64,000 bases of DNA from Porticoccaceae bacterium. GTDB lineage: Bacteria; Pseudomonadota; Gammaproteobacteria; Pseudomonadales; Porticoccaceae. Position numbers and translations under genes: made by a program. Location of the stretch: the NCBI GenBank assembly GCA_029252555.1, contig JAQXBF010000039.1, positions 101,335 to 165,334 on the forward strand, given 5' to 3'. Below the pieces are notes generated by a model. That model saw only the letters and a list, made by a program, of their open reading frames with translations. It searched no databases and was not told the DNA's origin. Below are positions 1 through 8,288 of this stretch, in pieces (the first letter of the stretch is position 1; each line of letters opens with the position of its first letter).

Positions 1-50
1 TATCTGTCGACCAAAGCGGGCAAGTTAGGTCATATGTTTAAGGAAGAGAA

Positions 51-821
51 ATGAGCCTAGCCAAGCGTATTATTCCCTGTCTGGATGTGGATAAAGGCCG
101 TGTGGTTAAAGGTGTCCAGTTTGTTGATATTCGCGATGCCGGTGACCCTGTTGAGGTGGCTCGCCGCTACAACGAGCAGGGCGCAGATGAAATTACCTTT
201 CTCGATATTACCGCCAGCCATGAAGACCGCGATACCACATTGCACACGGTGGAACGCATGGCTGGAGAGGTCTTTATCCCATTGACCGTAGGCGGTGGTG
301 TCCGCGAGTTGCAGGATATTCGCAATCTGTTAAATGCCGGGGCCGATAAAGTGGCTATAAATTCTGCGGCTATTAAAAACCCGGAGTTTGTCCGTGAGGC
401 CGCCGATAAATTTGGTTCTCAATGCATTGTTGTGGCTATTGATGCCAAGCAGATTAAGCTGGGCGATAACGCCCGCTGGGAAATCTTTACCCATGGTGGT
501 CGCAAGCCTACCGGTATTGATGCTATTGAATGGGCAGAGAAAATGACGGCTTATGGTGCAGGCGAACTATTGCTAACCAGCATGGATCGCGATGGCACCA
601 AAAATGGTTTTGATCTCAAGCTGACTTCGCGCATAAGTGATGCTGTCAATGTGCCCGTTATCGCCTCTGGGGGTGTTGGCAATCTGCAGCATCTTGTAGA
701 TGGCGTGGTGGAGGGCAAAGCCGATGCTGTTTTGGCGGCCAGTATCTTCCATTTTGGCGAGCACACAGTTCCAGAAGCCAAGCAGTATATGGCCGAGCGC
801 GGAATTAATGTTCGTCTCTAA
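51..821 (+). CDS. hisF: Imidazole glycerol phosphate synthase cyclase subunit HisF
   Basis: HisF, with the HisH glutaminase, converts PRFAR and ammonia to imidazole glycerol phosphate and AICAR in cytoplasmic histidine synthesis. The 256-residue length is standard for this single (beta-alpha)8 barrel. The two catalytic aspartates are visible: D12 in [14 protein letters not shown] and D131 in VVAIDAK. Phosphate-binding glycine loops lie near residue 81 (VGGGV) and residue 206 (SGGVGN). An AGGAAGAG ribosome site directly upstream supports the ATG. No other his gene is in the window, so this is probably the last gene of a his operon lying to the left. The identification is secure. Confidence 0.98.
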   Translation: MSLAKRIIPCLDVDKGRVVKGVQFVDIRDAGDPVEVARRYNEQGADEITFLDITASHEDRDTTLHTVERMAGEVFIPLTVGGGVRELQDIRNLLNAGADKVAINSAAIKNPEFVREAADKFGSQCIVVAIDAKQIKLGDNARWEIFTHGGRKPTGIDAIEWAEKMTAYGAGELLLTSMDRDGTKNGFDLKLTSRISDAVNVPVIASGGVGNLQHLVDGVVEGKADAVLAASIFHFGEHTVPEAKQYMAERGINVRL

Positions 822-946
822 CCTATTTGCCTTTTAAATAGGCATAGCTCTACCCTTCTGTTTCCCCATGAAATTTTTAAGCACGAAAGAAACCGCGCTT
901 GCGCACGGTTTACATAGGGTACTGCTTTTTGAGGCGACCAAAACAC

Positions 947-1618
947 TTACATCGGGCTGATTCGCAATAACGGTTTCATCAAGAACCCTAGGGGATTTGT
1001 TAGCTTAATCGGAGCTTCAAGTGCAGACAGACAAATACATTCGCCGTTTTGGGCACCCATTGGCTGGTGAACATCACCGGGCTGGCGAGTCAAAAAGTCG
1101 CCCTCTTTGTACACTGCCGACTCGTCCGAAAAGCTGCCTTTTAAAACAACCGTGTACTCCAAGCCATGGTGATCATGCTTGGGCGTCTTGCCGCCAGCAC
1201 AGATTCGGTGCAGGGCAACCTCAAAGTCTTTTTGACCGGTTTTAAACCGCGCTATATCAACCGAGGCAGATAGACGCTTCCAGATGGGAGTGTAGTCTTT
1301 GTTCTTGATCAGCTTGCTCACTGCCAGAGGGAAACCTGCCACTGGTTGCTCGCTAACCACTACAGCCGGCTGCTCGGCCGCCTCGGCATGATCGATCTTG
1401 GCCATAACTGTGTCAAACAGCTTGTCGTCTATTATAGCGGGCTCAGCTTCAGTCATTAACTGAGAGCCAACCTGCTCCAGACGCATTAGCTCGGTGCGGC
1501 ACTGTTCACAGAAGTGCAGGTGAGCAGAGACACAGATTGATTCTGCTGTGCCAAGGGTGCCGGCAGCGAATTCTATTAACATTGCTTTGTCTGGATGATG
1601 GGTTAGGTGTTTACTCAT
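947..1618 (-). CDS. chrR: ChrR-type zinc anti-sigma factor with cupin domain
   Basis: This 223-residue protein has the two-part build of ChrR, the zinc protein that holds an ECF sigma factor inactive until singlet oxygen or related stress. The N-terminal anti-sigma part carries the HxxxCxxC zinc motif (H33, C37, C40). The C-terminal half is a cupin with a second metal site: the HDHHGLEY segment and GDVH supply histidines and a glutamate. The start overlaps the end of the sigma gene by 8 bases, as expected for a co-translated sigma/anti-sigma pair. The inducing signal in this organism is not visible; singlet oxygen is inferred from the family. Confidence 0.9.
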   Translation of the reverse strand: MSKHLTHHPDKAMLIEFAAGTLGTAESICVSAHLHFCEQCRTELMRLEQVGSQLMTEAEPAIIDDKLFDTVMAKIDHAEAAEQPAVVVSEQPVAGFPLAVSKLIKNKDYTPIWKRLSASVDIARFKTGQKDFEVALHRICAGGKTPKHDHHGLEYTVVLKGSFSDESAVYKEGDFLTRQPGDVHQPMGAQNGECICLSALEAPIKLTNPLGFLMKPLLRISPM

Positions 1619-2273
1619 GGGTTAACTCGTCTTGGTATTCTGGGGAGACAAGAATCTGCATCTTTTGCAGAGCTAGTCGAACTCTTGATTTAACAGTTCC
1701 CAGCGGTAAGCCAAGCTCTTCCGAGGCTTCGGCGTGGGATTTTCCTTCCAGATAGACCTTACGCAGAATCTCATCCTGCTCTTTTGGCAGCTGCGAAAGC
1801 GACTCTTGAACCTTGCTCTCGCTGCGTTTTTGTCTCAGCAGAGAAACCGGCGTGTCTTCGTCCGGTTCATGCCAATAGTCTTCATTTTCTAGAGGGAGGT
1901 GTTGGGTGTTACTCTTGCGGCGTAACATATCAATGCGGCAGTTTCGCGCTACGGTATAAATCCAGGTCGTTGCCGATGCTTTCTCTGAATTATAACCGGC
2001 GGCCTTCTGCCACACTTTAATCATTACTTCCTGCACAAGATCTTCGCTTAATCCAGGAAACCAGCCTTGATGGCGGTTGGCCTGGGCAAAGCTTTTGAGT
2101 AAGGGTGCAAAATGATTAAAAAGCTGAGCAAAGGCCTGACGATCGCGATCTTCACCCACAGAAATCAAAAGAAGACTCCACTCGTCTGAGCGCTTCTCAG
2201 GGGCATTTAAAACTGCGACTTTGCCAGTCACCTGATTATTGTTATCTACGATATCGACGGTTTTTCTCAACAT
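1611..2273 (-). CDS. ECF RNA polymerase sigma factor, partner of ChrR
   Basis: An ECF sigma factor of 220 residues. Region 2 is recognisable from the core-binding segment FAQLFNHFAPLLKSFA and the -10 recognition stretch ATTWIYTVARNCRIDMLRR. Region 4 ends in a helix-turn-helix with SHAEASEELGLPLGTVKSRVRLAL. AAGGA sits about 9 bases before the ATG. The ChrR-type gene follows with an 8-base overlap, and the promoter just upstream matches the type this sigma class recognises, so it is probably autoregulated. The first roughly 35 residues are less conserved. No obvious target such as a photolyase or cyclopropane synthase is in the window. Confidence 0.92.
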   Translation of the reverse strand: MLRKTVDIVDNNNQVTGKVAVLNAPEKRSDEWSLLLISVGEDRDRQAFAQLFNHFAPLLKSFAQANRHQGWFPGLSEDLVQEVMIKVWQKAAGYNSEKASATTWIYTVARNCRIDMLRRKSNTQHLPLENEDYWHEPDEDTPVSLLRQKRSESKVQESLSQLPKEQDEILRKVYLEGKSHAEASEELGLPLGTVKSRVRLALQKMQILVSPEYQDELTHE

Positions 2274-2301
2274 GCTTTCAATCCTTCTGCTACCTTAACA
2301 C

Positions 2302-2330
2302 CTTTACGAGGCTTTGGGCCTTTTGGATCA
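2302..2330 (-). promoter_or_regulatory. Candidate ECF-sigma autoregulatory promoter
   Basis: Read on the minus strand, this site is TGATCC, then 18 bases, then TAAAG, ending about 28 bases before the sigma gene start. From memory, the sigma-E/ChrR system of Rhodobacter sphaeroides uses a TGATCC -35 and a TAAGA-like -10 with similar spacing. Position, spacing and the downstream gene all agree. I noticed no second copy with this spacing elsewhere in the window. Confidence 0.6.
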
Positions 2331-2409
2331 CCCAAACTGCTCTGCCTAGACAGTTTCAATGTGCTGATAACACTGTATTATCGAGGGCATCAAAAAAAAC
2401 GAGCCTGAA

Positions 2410-3333
2410 ATGTCCAGAAAACTGCCGCCTCTCAATGCACTGCGCACCTTTGAAGCCGCTGCACGCCTGTCCAGTTTTACCAGTGCTGCCGAAGAGCTGT
2501 GTGTTACCCACGGGGCTGTGAGCCAGCAAATTAAAACCCTGGAAGACTATTTTGGTCAGCCCTTATTTGACCGAGTTCAGGGTAAGGTGGTGCTCAACAG
2601 TGCCGGGATCGATTTGCTGCCGGCTATCAGTAGCAGCTTGGATCGCATTGAAACTGCCAGTTCAAAAATTAGTCTGGGCAGCGAGTCTGAAATATTAACG
2701 GTTAATTTAACGACCACCTTTGCCTCTAATTGGCTTATTACTCGATTGCGTGATTTCCAGCAGCGGCATTCGGATATTGTGGTGCATCTGGCACCCTCCC
2801 CAACCTTTCCCGACAGCTTGGGCAGGGGTGTCGATGTGGCGATTCGCTGGGGAGCCACTAATGTGGCCAATGTGAAAGTGGAGAAGTTAATTGACGTAGA
2901 TACCTTTGTCGCCTGTGCCCCGAGCCTGATAAATGGTGAAAAGCCATTGCGCAGGCCCAAAGATTTACTTGATCACAGTTTGATCCATGATGACGATGGG
3001 CAGGCCTGGCAGATTTTATTGCAGGAGCTTGGGGTGGAGGGGCCTAAGGTGGCCAAAGGCCTGTTCTATGCAGACTCTGGTCTGGCGCTTCAAGAAGCGG
3101 TTGAGGGTAATGGGTTAATCGTAGCCGGGAGCCTGTTAGCAGCGCAGGATTTGGAGGCTGGCCGTCTGGTGATTCCGTTTGACTGTTTTATCCCCCATCG
3201 CAAAGACTACCATCTCTATTATCCCGCGCACTCTGCCAGCCAGCGCAAGGTGGCTCTTTTTAGTGCCTGGATCCATGAGCAGGCTGCTAGTTACCAAAAT
3301 ATTCCTAATGATTATGGCCGTTTTATGGTTTGA
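2410..3333 (+). CDS. LysR-family regulator, GcvA-like
   Basis: A LysR-type transcription factor of 307 residues. The winged helix-turn-helix fills residues 1-65 (LPPLNALRTFEAAARLSSFT, then AAEELCVTHGAVSQQIKTLE); the rest is the two-lobed co-inducer domain. The opening PPLNALRTFEAAAR is typical of the GcvA branch. It lies 183 bases before the aminotransferase/BKACE operon on the same strand, and a T-N11-A dyad (3416-3430) sits in between, so it probably controls that operon. It is divergent from the sigma factor gene. The ligand is unknown. Confidence 0.92.
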   Translation: MSRKLPPLNALRTFEAAARLSSFTSAAEELCVTHGAVSQQIKTLEDYFGQPLFDRVQGKVVLNSAGIDLLPAISSSLDRIETASSKISLGSESEILTVNLTTTFASNWLITRLRDFQQRHSDIVVHLAPSPTFPDSLGRGVDVAIRWGATNVANVKVEKLIDVDTFVACAPSLINGEKPLRRPKDLLDHSLIHDDDGQAWQILLQELGVEGPKVAKGLFYADSGLALQEAVEGNGLIVAGSLLAAQDLEAGRLVIPFDCFIPHRKDYHLYYPAHSASQRKVALFSAWIHEQAASYQNIPNDYGRFMV

Positions 3334-3415
3334 GGGCTGTTTGCTGGGCTTATAGGTCGAATGCTTTTTCTTGCTTTCGCTGGATCAAGATAGCGGTTCT
3401 TTATATTGATGCTAT

Positions 3416-3430
3416 GTTAGAAATTCTAAC
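3416..3430. promoter_or_regulatory. LysR-type operator dyad before the aminotransferase operon
   Basis: Perfect inverted repeat GTTAGAA-A-TTCTAAC. Its core TTAGAAATTCTAA has the T-N11-A form of LysR boxes. It lies about 87 bases before the aminotransferase start and about 83 bases after the LysR stop, the usual place for a pathway activator site. The match is to the class, not to a known site for this regulator. Confidence 0.5.
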
Positions 3431-3516
3431 AAGTTATGCTAAAAATTATCGATTGCTGCAGCCTTTGTGCTGGTATTAAGCTAACAGCCTAATATCGTTA
3501 ATGAGATACCAGATAA

Positions 3517-4869
3517 ATGTTGCAGTCCCCAAGTCGTATTTTCCACCGCAATCTAAAGTCTAATCTACCTGTTGCCAAGGCAGGTGATGGGGTTTATATC
3601 CTTGATCAACAGGGTAACCGTTACTTGGATGCCTGCGGTGGTGCTGCGGTTTCTTGTCTGGGCCACGGTCACCCCAGGGTGATTGGCTCAATCAAGCGTC
3701 AGCTTGATTCTATGGCCTATGCTCACAGCGGCTTTTTTACTTCGGAACCCGGTGAAGAGCTAGCCGAGTTTTTGGCCCAGCGGGCACCAGAGGGCATTGA
3801 GCATGTCTATTTTCTTTCTGGTGGCTCTGAAGCAGTGGAAGCGGCGCTTAAAATGGCGCGGCAGTATTTTCTTGAGGCCGATCAGCCCAGTAAACAAAAG
3901 TTTATTGCCCGCCGACAAAGCTATCACGGCAATACATTGGGTGCTCTAGGTGTCAGTGGCAACAAATGGCGCCGTCAGCAGTTTGAACCATTATTGATGG
4001 ATGTTGATCATATTAGCCCCTGTTACCCCTATCGTGATCAGCGTGATGGTGAGGCTGAGCGGGACTATGGCCTGCGTGTGGCCAATGAGCTCGAGGCTAA
4101 AATTGAAGAGATGGGGGCAGAGAATGTAATCGCCTTTATCGCCGAGCCTGTAGTGGGTGCCACCGGCGGTGTACTGGTTCCGGTGCCTGGCTATTTCAAG
4201 CGTATCCGCGAGATATGTGATCGTCACGATATTCTTTTAATACTGGATGAAGTGATGTGTGGCATGGGCCGCACCGGCTCATTGTTTGCCTGTGAACAGG
4301 AGGGGGTACGCCCTGATATTATCACTCTGGCTAAAGGGTTGGCCGGGGGTTATCAGCCTATTGGCGCGACTCTCTGCTCTAATCAAATCTACAGCCAGTT
4401 CCGTGACGGCTCCGGTGCGTTTCAGCATGGTCACACCTATGTGGGCCATGCTACGGCGTGCGCTGCCGCGCTGGCTGTACAGCAGACTATCGAAGATGAA
4501 AACCTGCTAGAAAATATCAATCGCATGGGGGAGGCTCTTAATCTAGCGCTGCATGAGCGCTTTGGTGAACACCCATTTATCGGCGATATCCGCGGGCGCG
4601 GCCTGTTCCAGGGTTTGGAATTGGTGGCGGACCGCGGCACTAAAGAGCCGCTGTCGCACCAGTTATCTGTTGCCGCCGCGATTAAGCGACACGGCATGGC
4701 CCAAGGTCTGGCCTGTTATCCCAACAGCGGAACTATCGATGGTCTGCGCGGTGATCATATATTGCTGGCACCGCCGTACATTATCGAACACAGTCATATT
4801 GAAGAGATGACCGAGAAGCTTGGCATGGCATTGGACAGTGCATTAAAAGAGGTGGGAGTGATGGTTTGA
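3517..4869 (+). CDS. Class III PLP-dependent aminotransferase
   Basis: Subgroup II (class III) aminotransferase of 450 residues, the family that moves terminal or omega amino groups to pyruvate or 2-oxoglutarate. The PLP lysine is K273 in ITLAKGLAGGYQPIGA, preceded by the cofactor-holding aspartate in LILDEVMCGMGRTG. The N-terminal YLDACGGAAVSCLGHGHP and SGGSEAVEAALKMARQY stretches are family hallmarks. The next gene encodes a beta-keto acid cleavage enzyme that starts within the stop codon region, so the two are translationally coupled and probably act in sequence: deamination, then cleavage. The real amino donor cannot be told from sequence. Confidence 0.93.
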   Translation: MLQSPSRIFHRNLKSNLPVAKAGDGVYILDQQGNRYLDACGGAAVSCLGHGHPRVIGSIKRQLDSMAYAHSGFFTSEPGEELAEFLAQRAPEGIEHVYFLSGGSEAVEAALKMARQYFLEADQPSKQKFIARRQSYHGNTLGALGVSGNKWRRQQFEPLLMDVDHISPCYPYRDQRDGEAERDYGLRVANELEAKIEEMGAENVIAFIAEPVVGATGGVLVPVPGYFKRIREICDRHDILLILDEVMCGMGRTGSLFACEQEGVRPDIITLAKGLAGGYQPIGATLCSNQIYSQFRDGSGAFQHGHTYVGHATACAAALAVQQTIEDENLLENINRMGEALNLALHERFGEHPFIGDIRGRGLFQGLELVADRGTKEPLSHQLSVAAAIKRHGMAQGLACYPNSGTIDGLRGDHILLAPPYIIEHSHIEEMTEKLGMALDSALKEVGVMV

Positions 4870-5687
4870 GCTCTTTGACGCCAATGATGATTGCGGTGGC
4901 ACCCAATGGTGCTCGCACGCAAAAGACTGACCATCAGGCTCTGCCCATCACGCCAGCCGAGTTAGCAGAGACTGCGGTGCAATGTCGAGATGCGGGTGCC
5001 TGCATGATTCATTTACATGTGCGAGATGCGCAGGGTGGGCACTCTCTGGATGTGGGTGCTTACAGGTTGGCCACCACAGCGGTGCGTGATGCAGTGGGGC
5101 AGGAGATGATTATTCAGGTCACCACGGAAGCCGTGGGCATTTATAATGTGGATCAGCAGATCCAGACCGTTAAACAGTTAAAGCCTGAGGCTGTTTCACT
5201 GGCAATACGTGAGCTATGTGCTGATTCAGGGGACGAAGTTAAAGGCGCTAATTTTTTTAGTTGGTTGCAGCGAGAGAGAATTAGCCCTCAGTATATTCTT
5301 TACTCTTTGGAGGATGTGTTGCGTTTTAATTCGTTGCGGCAGCGGGGAATAATCCCTGGTGACAGAGTCTCTGTGCTCTATGTGCTTGGTCGCTACAGCG
5401 ATACAGGCACATCGTCGCCGGAGGAGCTAATGCCTATGTTTCAGGCTACTGACGCTGGTGTGGTTTGGTCTGTGTGCGGTTTTGGTGCGGCCGAGGGGGC
5501 CTGTATGCTTTTGGCGGCGGACCTTGGCGGGCATGCGCGCGTCGGTTTTGAAAATAATATGCAGTTAGCTAATGGTAAATTAGCGTTAGATAACAGTGCA
5601 TTAGTTGCCCAGCTTGCTTCGGGCATTGGTGGTTTGCAACGTAGAATTGCTTCGGGTTCAGAGGCTAGAGTTTTTTTAGGGCTCTGA
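4866..5687 (+). CDS. Beta-keto acid cleavage enzyme (BKACE, DUF849 family)
   Basis: Member of the 3-keto-5-aminohexanoate cleavage (BKACE) family, zinc TIM-barrel enzymes that convert a beta-keto acid plus acetyl-CoA to acetoacetate plus an acyl-CoA. The metal pair is H49 and H51 in MIHLHVRDAQG. The late motif reads R225-VGF-E229-N230-N. R225 and E229 match the family, whereas the clostridial Kce has Asp where N230 stands, as I recall; several BKACE subgroups may carry Asn. The TTG start overlaps the aminotransferase stop and has AGAGGTGGGAG about 8 bases upstream; an ATG at 4884 is an alternative. Substrate unknown. Confidence 0.88.
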   Translation: MSSLTPMMIAVAPNGARTQKTDHQALPITPAELAETAVQCRDAGACMIHLHVRDAQGGHSLDVGAYRLATTAVRDAVGQEMIIQVTTEAVGIYNVDQQIQTVKQLKPEAVSLAIRELCADSGDEVKGANFFSWLQRERISPQYILYSLEDVLRFNSLRQRGIIPGDRVSVLYVLGRYSDTGTSSPEELMPMFQATDAGVVWSVCGFGAAEGACMLLAADLGGHARVGFENNMQLANGKLALDNSALVAQLASGIGGLQRRIASGSEARVFLGL

Positions 5688-5724
5688 AAGCGTCAAGAGG
5701 TGATAAAAAAAGGATGTAGGGAGT

Positions 5725-5775
5725 GACGAAGGGTTTTTATTCGTCGGATAGAAGAATATGCTGCTTGAGTAGCAT
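5725..5775 (+). promoter_or_regulatory. Two hairpins in the TonB receptor leader
   Basis: Two short stem-loops precede the receptor start. The first is GACGAA / TTCGTC (5725-5745, 9-base loop). The second is ATGCTGC / GTAGCAT with a TTGA tetraloop (5758-5775, one G-T pair). They lie 37-88 bases before the ATG. They could tune translation or mark a processing point in the operon messenger. I recognise no named riboswitch. Confidence 0.3.
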
Positions 5776-5812
5776 CAAAGTAAAAACAAATACAATTTTT
5801 TTGGGGAGTAAC

Positions 5813-8224
5813 ATGACTTATTTTAAAAAAGCCTCGTTAATAGCGGTGGCGATTTCTGGCGTTGTGGCATCAGCACAACCAGCATTTGCACAGGGTGGAG
5901 AGTCTGCCGAATTAGAAGAAGTAGTAGTAATGGGCAGCAGAAGTAACAAGCCTCGTTCTGCCACTGATTCAACAGTACCTGTTGATGTATTCTCTGAAGC
6001 TGAGTTATCGGCTTTTGGTAATACGGCAGATATCACTGATACATTGAAGGCATTGGTACCTTCTTACACTGCCACACCTGCAACTGGCGATGGCAGTGCG
6101 TTTATTCGTCCTACTTCTCTGCGTGGTATGGCACCTGACCAAGCATTAGTTTTGGTGAACGGTAAGCGTCGTCACCGTTCAGCACTGGTGCAGTTCTTCG
6201 CTCCAGCAGCAGGTAACGGTGCCCATGGTGTTGATGTGGCTATGATTCCTGGCATTGCACTGAAAAATATCGAAGTTCTGCGTGATGGTGCAGCGGCTCA
6301 GTACGGTTCTGATGCTATTGCTGGGGTAATGAACCTGCAACTGAAAGATGCCTCTGAAGGGGGTTCTATTCAGGTTCAGCACGGTGAGTTCTTTGAAGGT
6401 GAGCAGTCTACAAGAGTTGCTGCTAACGGCGGTTTTGCTCTGGGTGAAGACGGGTTCTTGAACCTTAGCTTCGAAAGCGTTGATAACGATGCACTTTCTC
6501 GCGGTATCCAGCGTCCTGTTGGTCAGGGCTTGATTGATGCCGGTGTACCCAATGTTGGTGCCGATTCTCCTTTTGGTGATGCACCTTTTGTGCAGAGTTG
6601 GGGCCGTCCGGAAACCAGTGGCGATCGTTTGTTCTTTAACGCTGGCGTAACGGATCCAAACAGCGGTGTTGAGTTATACGCTCATGGTGGCTACGCAGAG
6701 ACTGATGGCCGTTACCGTTTCTTCTACCGTGCTGGCTATGACAGCGATTGTACGGCTGGACACAGCACCATCAGTGCGCTTTGTCAAGATCCTAACTGGG
6801 TACAGGGCACTTTGCGTCAGGGTTACACGCCATACCTGGATGGTGCTCAGACTGATATCACTCTTGTTGGTGGTATGCGCGGTGAGATGGATTCTGGTAT
6901 GACCTATGACATCAGCTTGGCTCGTGGTTCTAACGAACTGCGCTACATTCTGAACAACACCACAGCCCCGAATCAGGGTGTCGCCGCTGATGGTAGCTTC
7001 CAGCGTGACTTTAATCTGGGTGGCTATGATCAAGAAGAGGTTAACTTTAATGCCGACTTCAGCAAAGCTATTGGCTCTGATAAGAATCTTGGCTTTGGTG
7101 TTGAATGGCGTGAAGAAACTTTCACTACAGTGCCTGGTGAAGTTGCAGCAATCAACGGCAATACTAGTGGCATGAGCAGTGTTAAGCCAGCAGATGCCGG
7201 TGCATTCTCAAGAGACAATGTGGCTATTTATGCTGATCTAGAGCACGATATTAGCGATGACTTGCTAATGCAGTACGCGGTGCGTTACGAAGATTTTTCT
7301 GATTTCGGCAGCACAGCAAACGGTAAGGTAGCTGGTCGTTACACTGTTAGCGATAGCCTTACATTGCGTGGTTCTATGTCTACAGGCTTCCATGCACCTA
7401 CTCCTGGTCAGGCTAATGTAAGTACTGTTATCACCACCTTTGATGGCACGACAGGCTTGCAGGTTGAAGAAGGTTTGGTACGTCCAACAAGTGCAGCGGC
7501 ACTTGCGGTAGGTGGAGCTCCTCTGAAAGAGGAAGAGTCATTTAACATAAGCCTTGGTCTTACTACTGAACTCAGTGATAACACTACGCTGACCTTTGAT
7601 ATGTATCAGGTTGCGGTTGATGATCGAATCTATCGTACTGGTGACATCCCCAATGGCACTGGTGGTTCGGTTTCTTTTTATACCAATGCATTGGACGTAG
7701 AGCATCAGGGCTTTGATTTGGTTCTGTCTTCTTCGTTCGAAGTTATGGCAGGTATTGAGACAACAGCTAGCTTGGCCTTTAACCACAACACAATCGAAGT
7801 GACTGGTCAGAAGACTATCAATGGCGTTAAGCCAGTGAGAGATTCACTGATTGAAGATATTGAGAATAACTACCCAGAAAACCGTTGGGTGCTTAATACC
7901 ATGACCAATATCAGCGATGATCTGAGCCTAATGGCCCGCCTGAATTTCTATGGCGAGCACTATGATGAGCGTGGCACTATTGGTGCAGATTCGTCTCCAT
8001 CGGCGCTCATTGATAGCATTGTCTACTTGGATATCGAACTGGGTTATGATGTCAACGACAACCTGCGAATCACTGCTGGTGGCTCTAATATCCTCGACGA
8101 GTACGTTGATGAGATTGGCGCACCCAATGCCAACCGTATGAGTGTGGGCCTGCAATACCCACGTCGTACCGCGGCAAACTACGAAGGTGGTTCTTGGTAT
8201 TTGCGAGCTAACTACAGCTTCTAA
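5813..8224 (+). CDS. TonB-dependent outer membrane receptor
   Basis: Outer-membrane gated transporter, about 803 residues, energised by TonB-ExbBD to import a scarce solute. I chose the ATG at 5813 because a signal peptide follows (FKKASLIAVAISGVVASAQPA, cut near AFA-Q) and GGGGAG lies 5 bases upstream; an in-frame start at 5723 would add a non-signal extension. A TonB-box-like EEVVVMGSR near residue 35 leads into the plug domain, whose RDGAAAQYGSDAIAGVMNL motif is clear. The rest is beta barrel, ending in aromatic F (YLRANYSF). Its place among catabolic and uptake genes suggests it imports the substrate they use; nothing in the sequence indicates iron chelates specifically. Confidence 0.93.
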   Translation: MTYFKKASLIAVAISGVVASAQPAFAQGGESAELEEVVVMGSRSNKPRSATDSTVPVDVFSEAELSAFGNTADITDTLKALVPSYTATPATGDGSAFIRPTSLRGMAPDQALVLVNGKRRHRSALVQFFAPAAGNGAHGVDVAMIPGIALKNIEVLRDGAAAQYGSDAIAGVMNLQLKDASEGGSIQVQHGEFFEGEQSTRVAANGGFALGEDGFLNLSFESVDNDALSRGIQRPVGQGLIDAGVPNVGADSPFGDAPFVQSWGRPETSGDRLFFNAGVTDPNSGVELYAHGGYAETDGRYRFFYRAGYDSDCTAGHSTISALCQDPNWVQGTLRQGYTPYLDGAQTDITLVGGMRGEMDSGMTYDISLARGSNELRYILNNTTAPNQGVAADGSFQRDFNLGGYDQEEVNFNADFSKAIGSDKNLGFGVEWREETFTTVPGEVAAINGNTSGMSSVKPADAGAFSRDNVAIYADLEHDISDDLLMQYAVRYEDFSDFGSTANGKVAGRYTVSDSLTLRGSMSTGFHAPTPGQANVSTVITTFDGTTGLQVEEGLVRPTSAAALAVGGAPLKEEESFNISLGLTTELSDNTTLTFDMYQVAVDDRIYRTGDIPNGTGGSVSFYTNALDVEHQGFDLVLSSSFEVMAGIETTASLAFNHNTIEVTGQKTINGVKPVRDSLIEDIENNYPENRWVLNTMTNISDDLSLMARLNFYGEHYDERGTIGADSSPSALIDSIVYLDIELGYDVNDNLRITAGGSNILDEYVDEIGAPNANRMSVGLQYPRRTAANYEGGSWYLRANYSF

Positions 8225-8288
8225 TTTTCAATAAGAAATAGCTGAGCAGGCTCATATAAGTTTCTCTTTATAGCGATAAGGTTAAATT

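Noticed and set aside
1..54. Open frame at the left edge ending in TGA that overlaps the hisF start (ATGA), possibly the end of an upstream his gene
   Set aside because: Only 17 residues are visible and they do not resemble the C-terminus of HisA or HisH as I know them; the fragment cannot be assigned.
822..911. Hairpins after hisF (822-842 and 890-911) as terminators
   Set aside because: The first has a 7-bp stem of mostly A/T pairs and no T run; the second has no T run on either side. They may fold but I cannot call them terminators.
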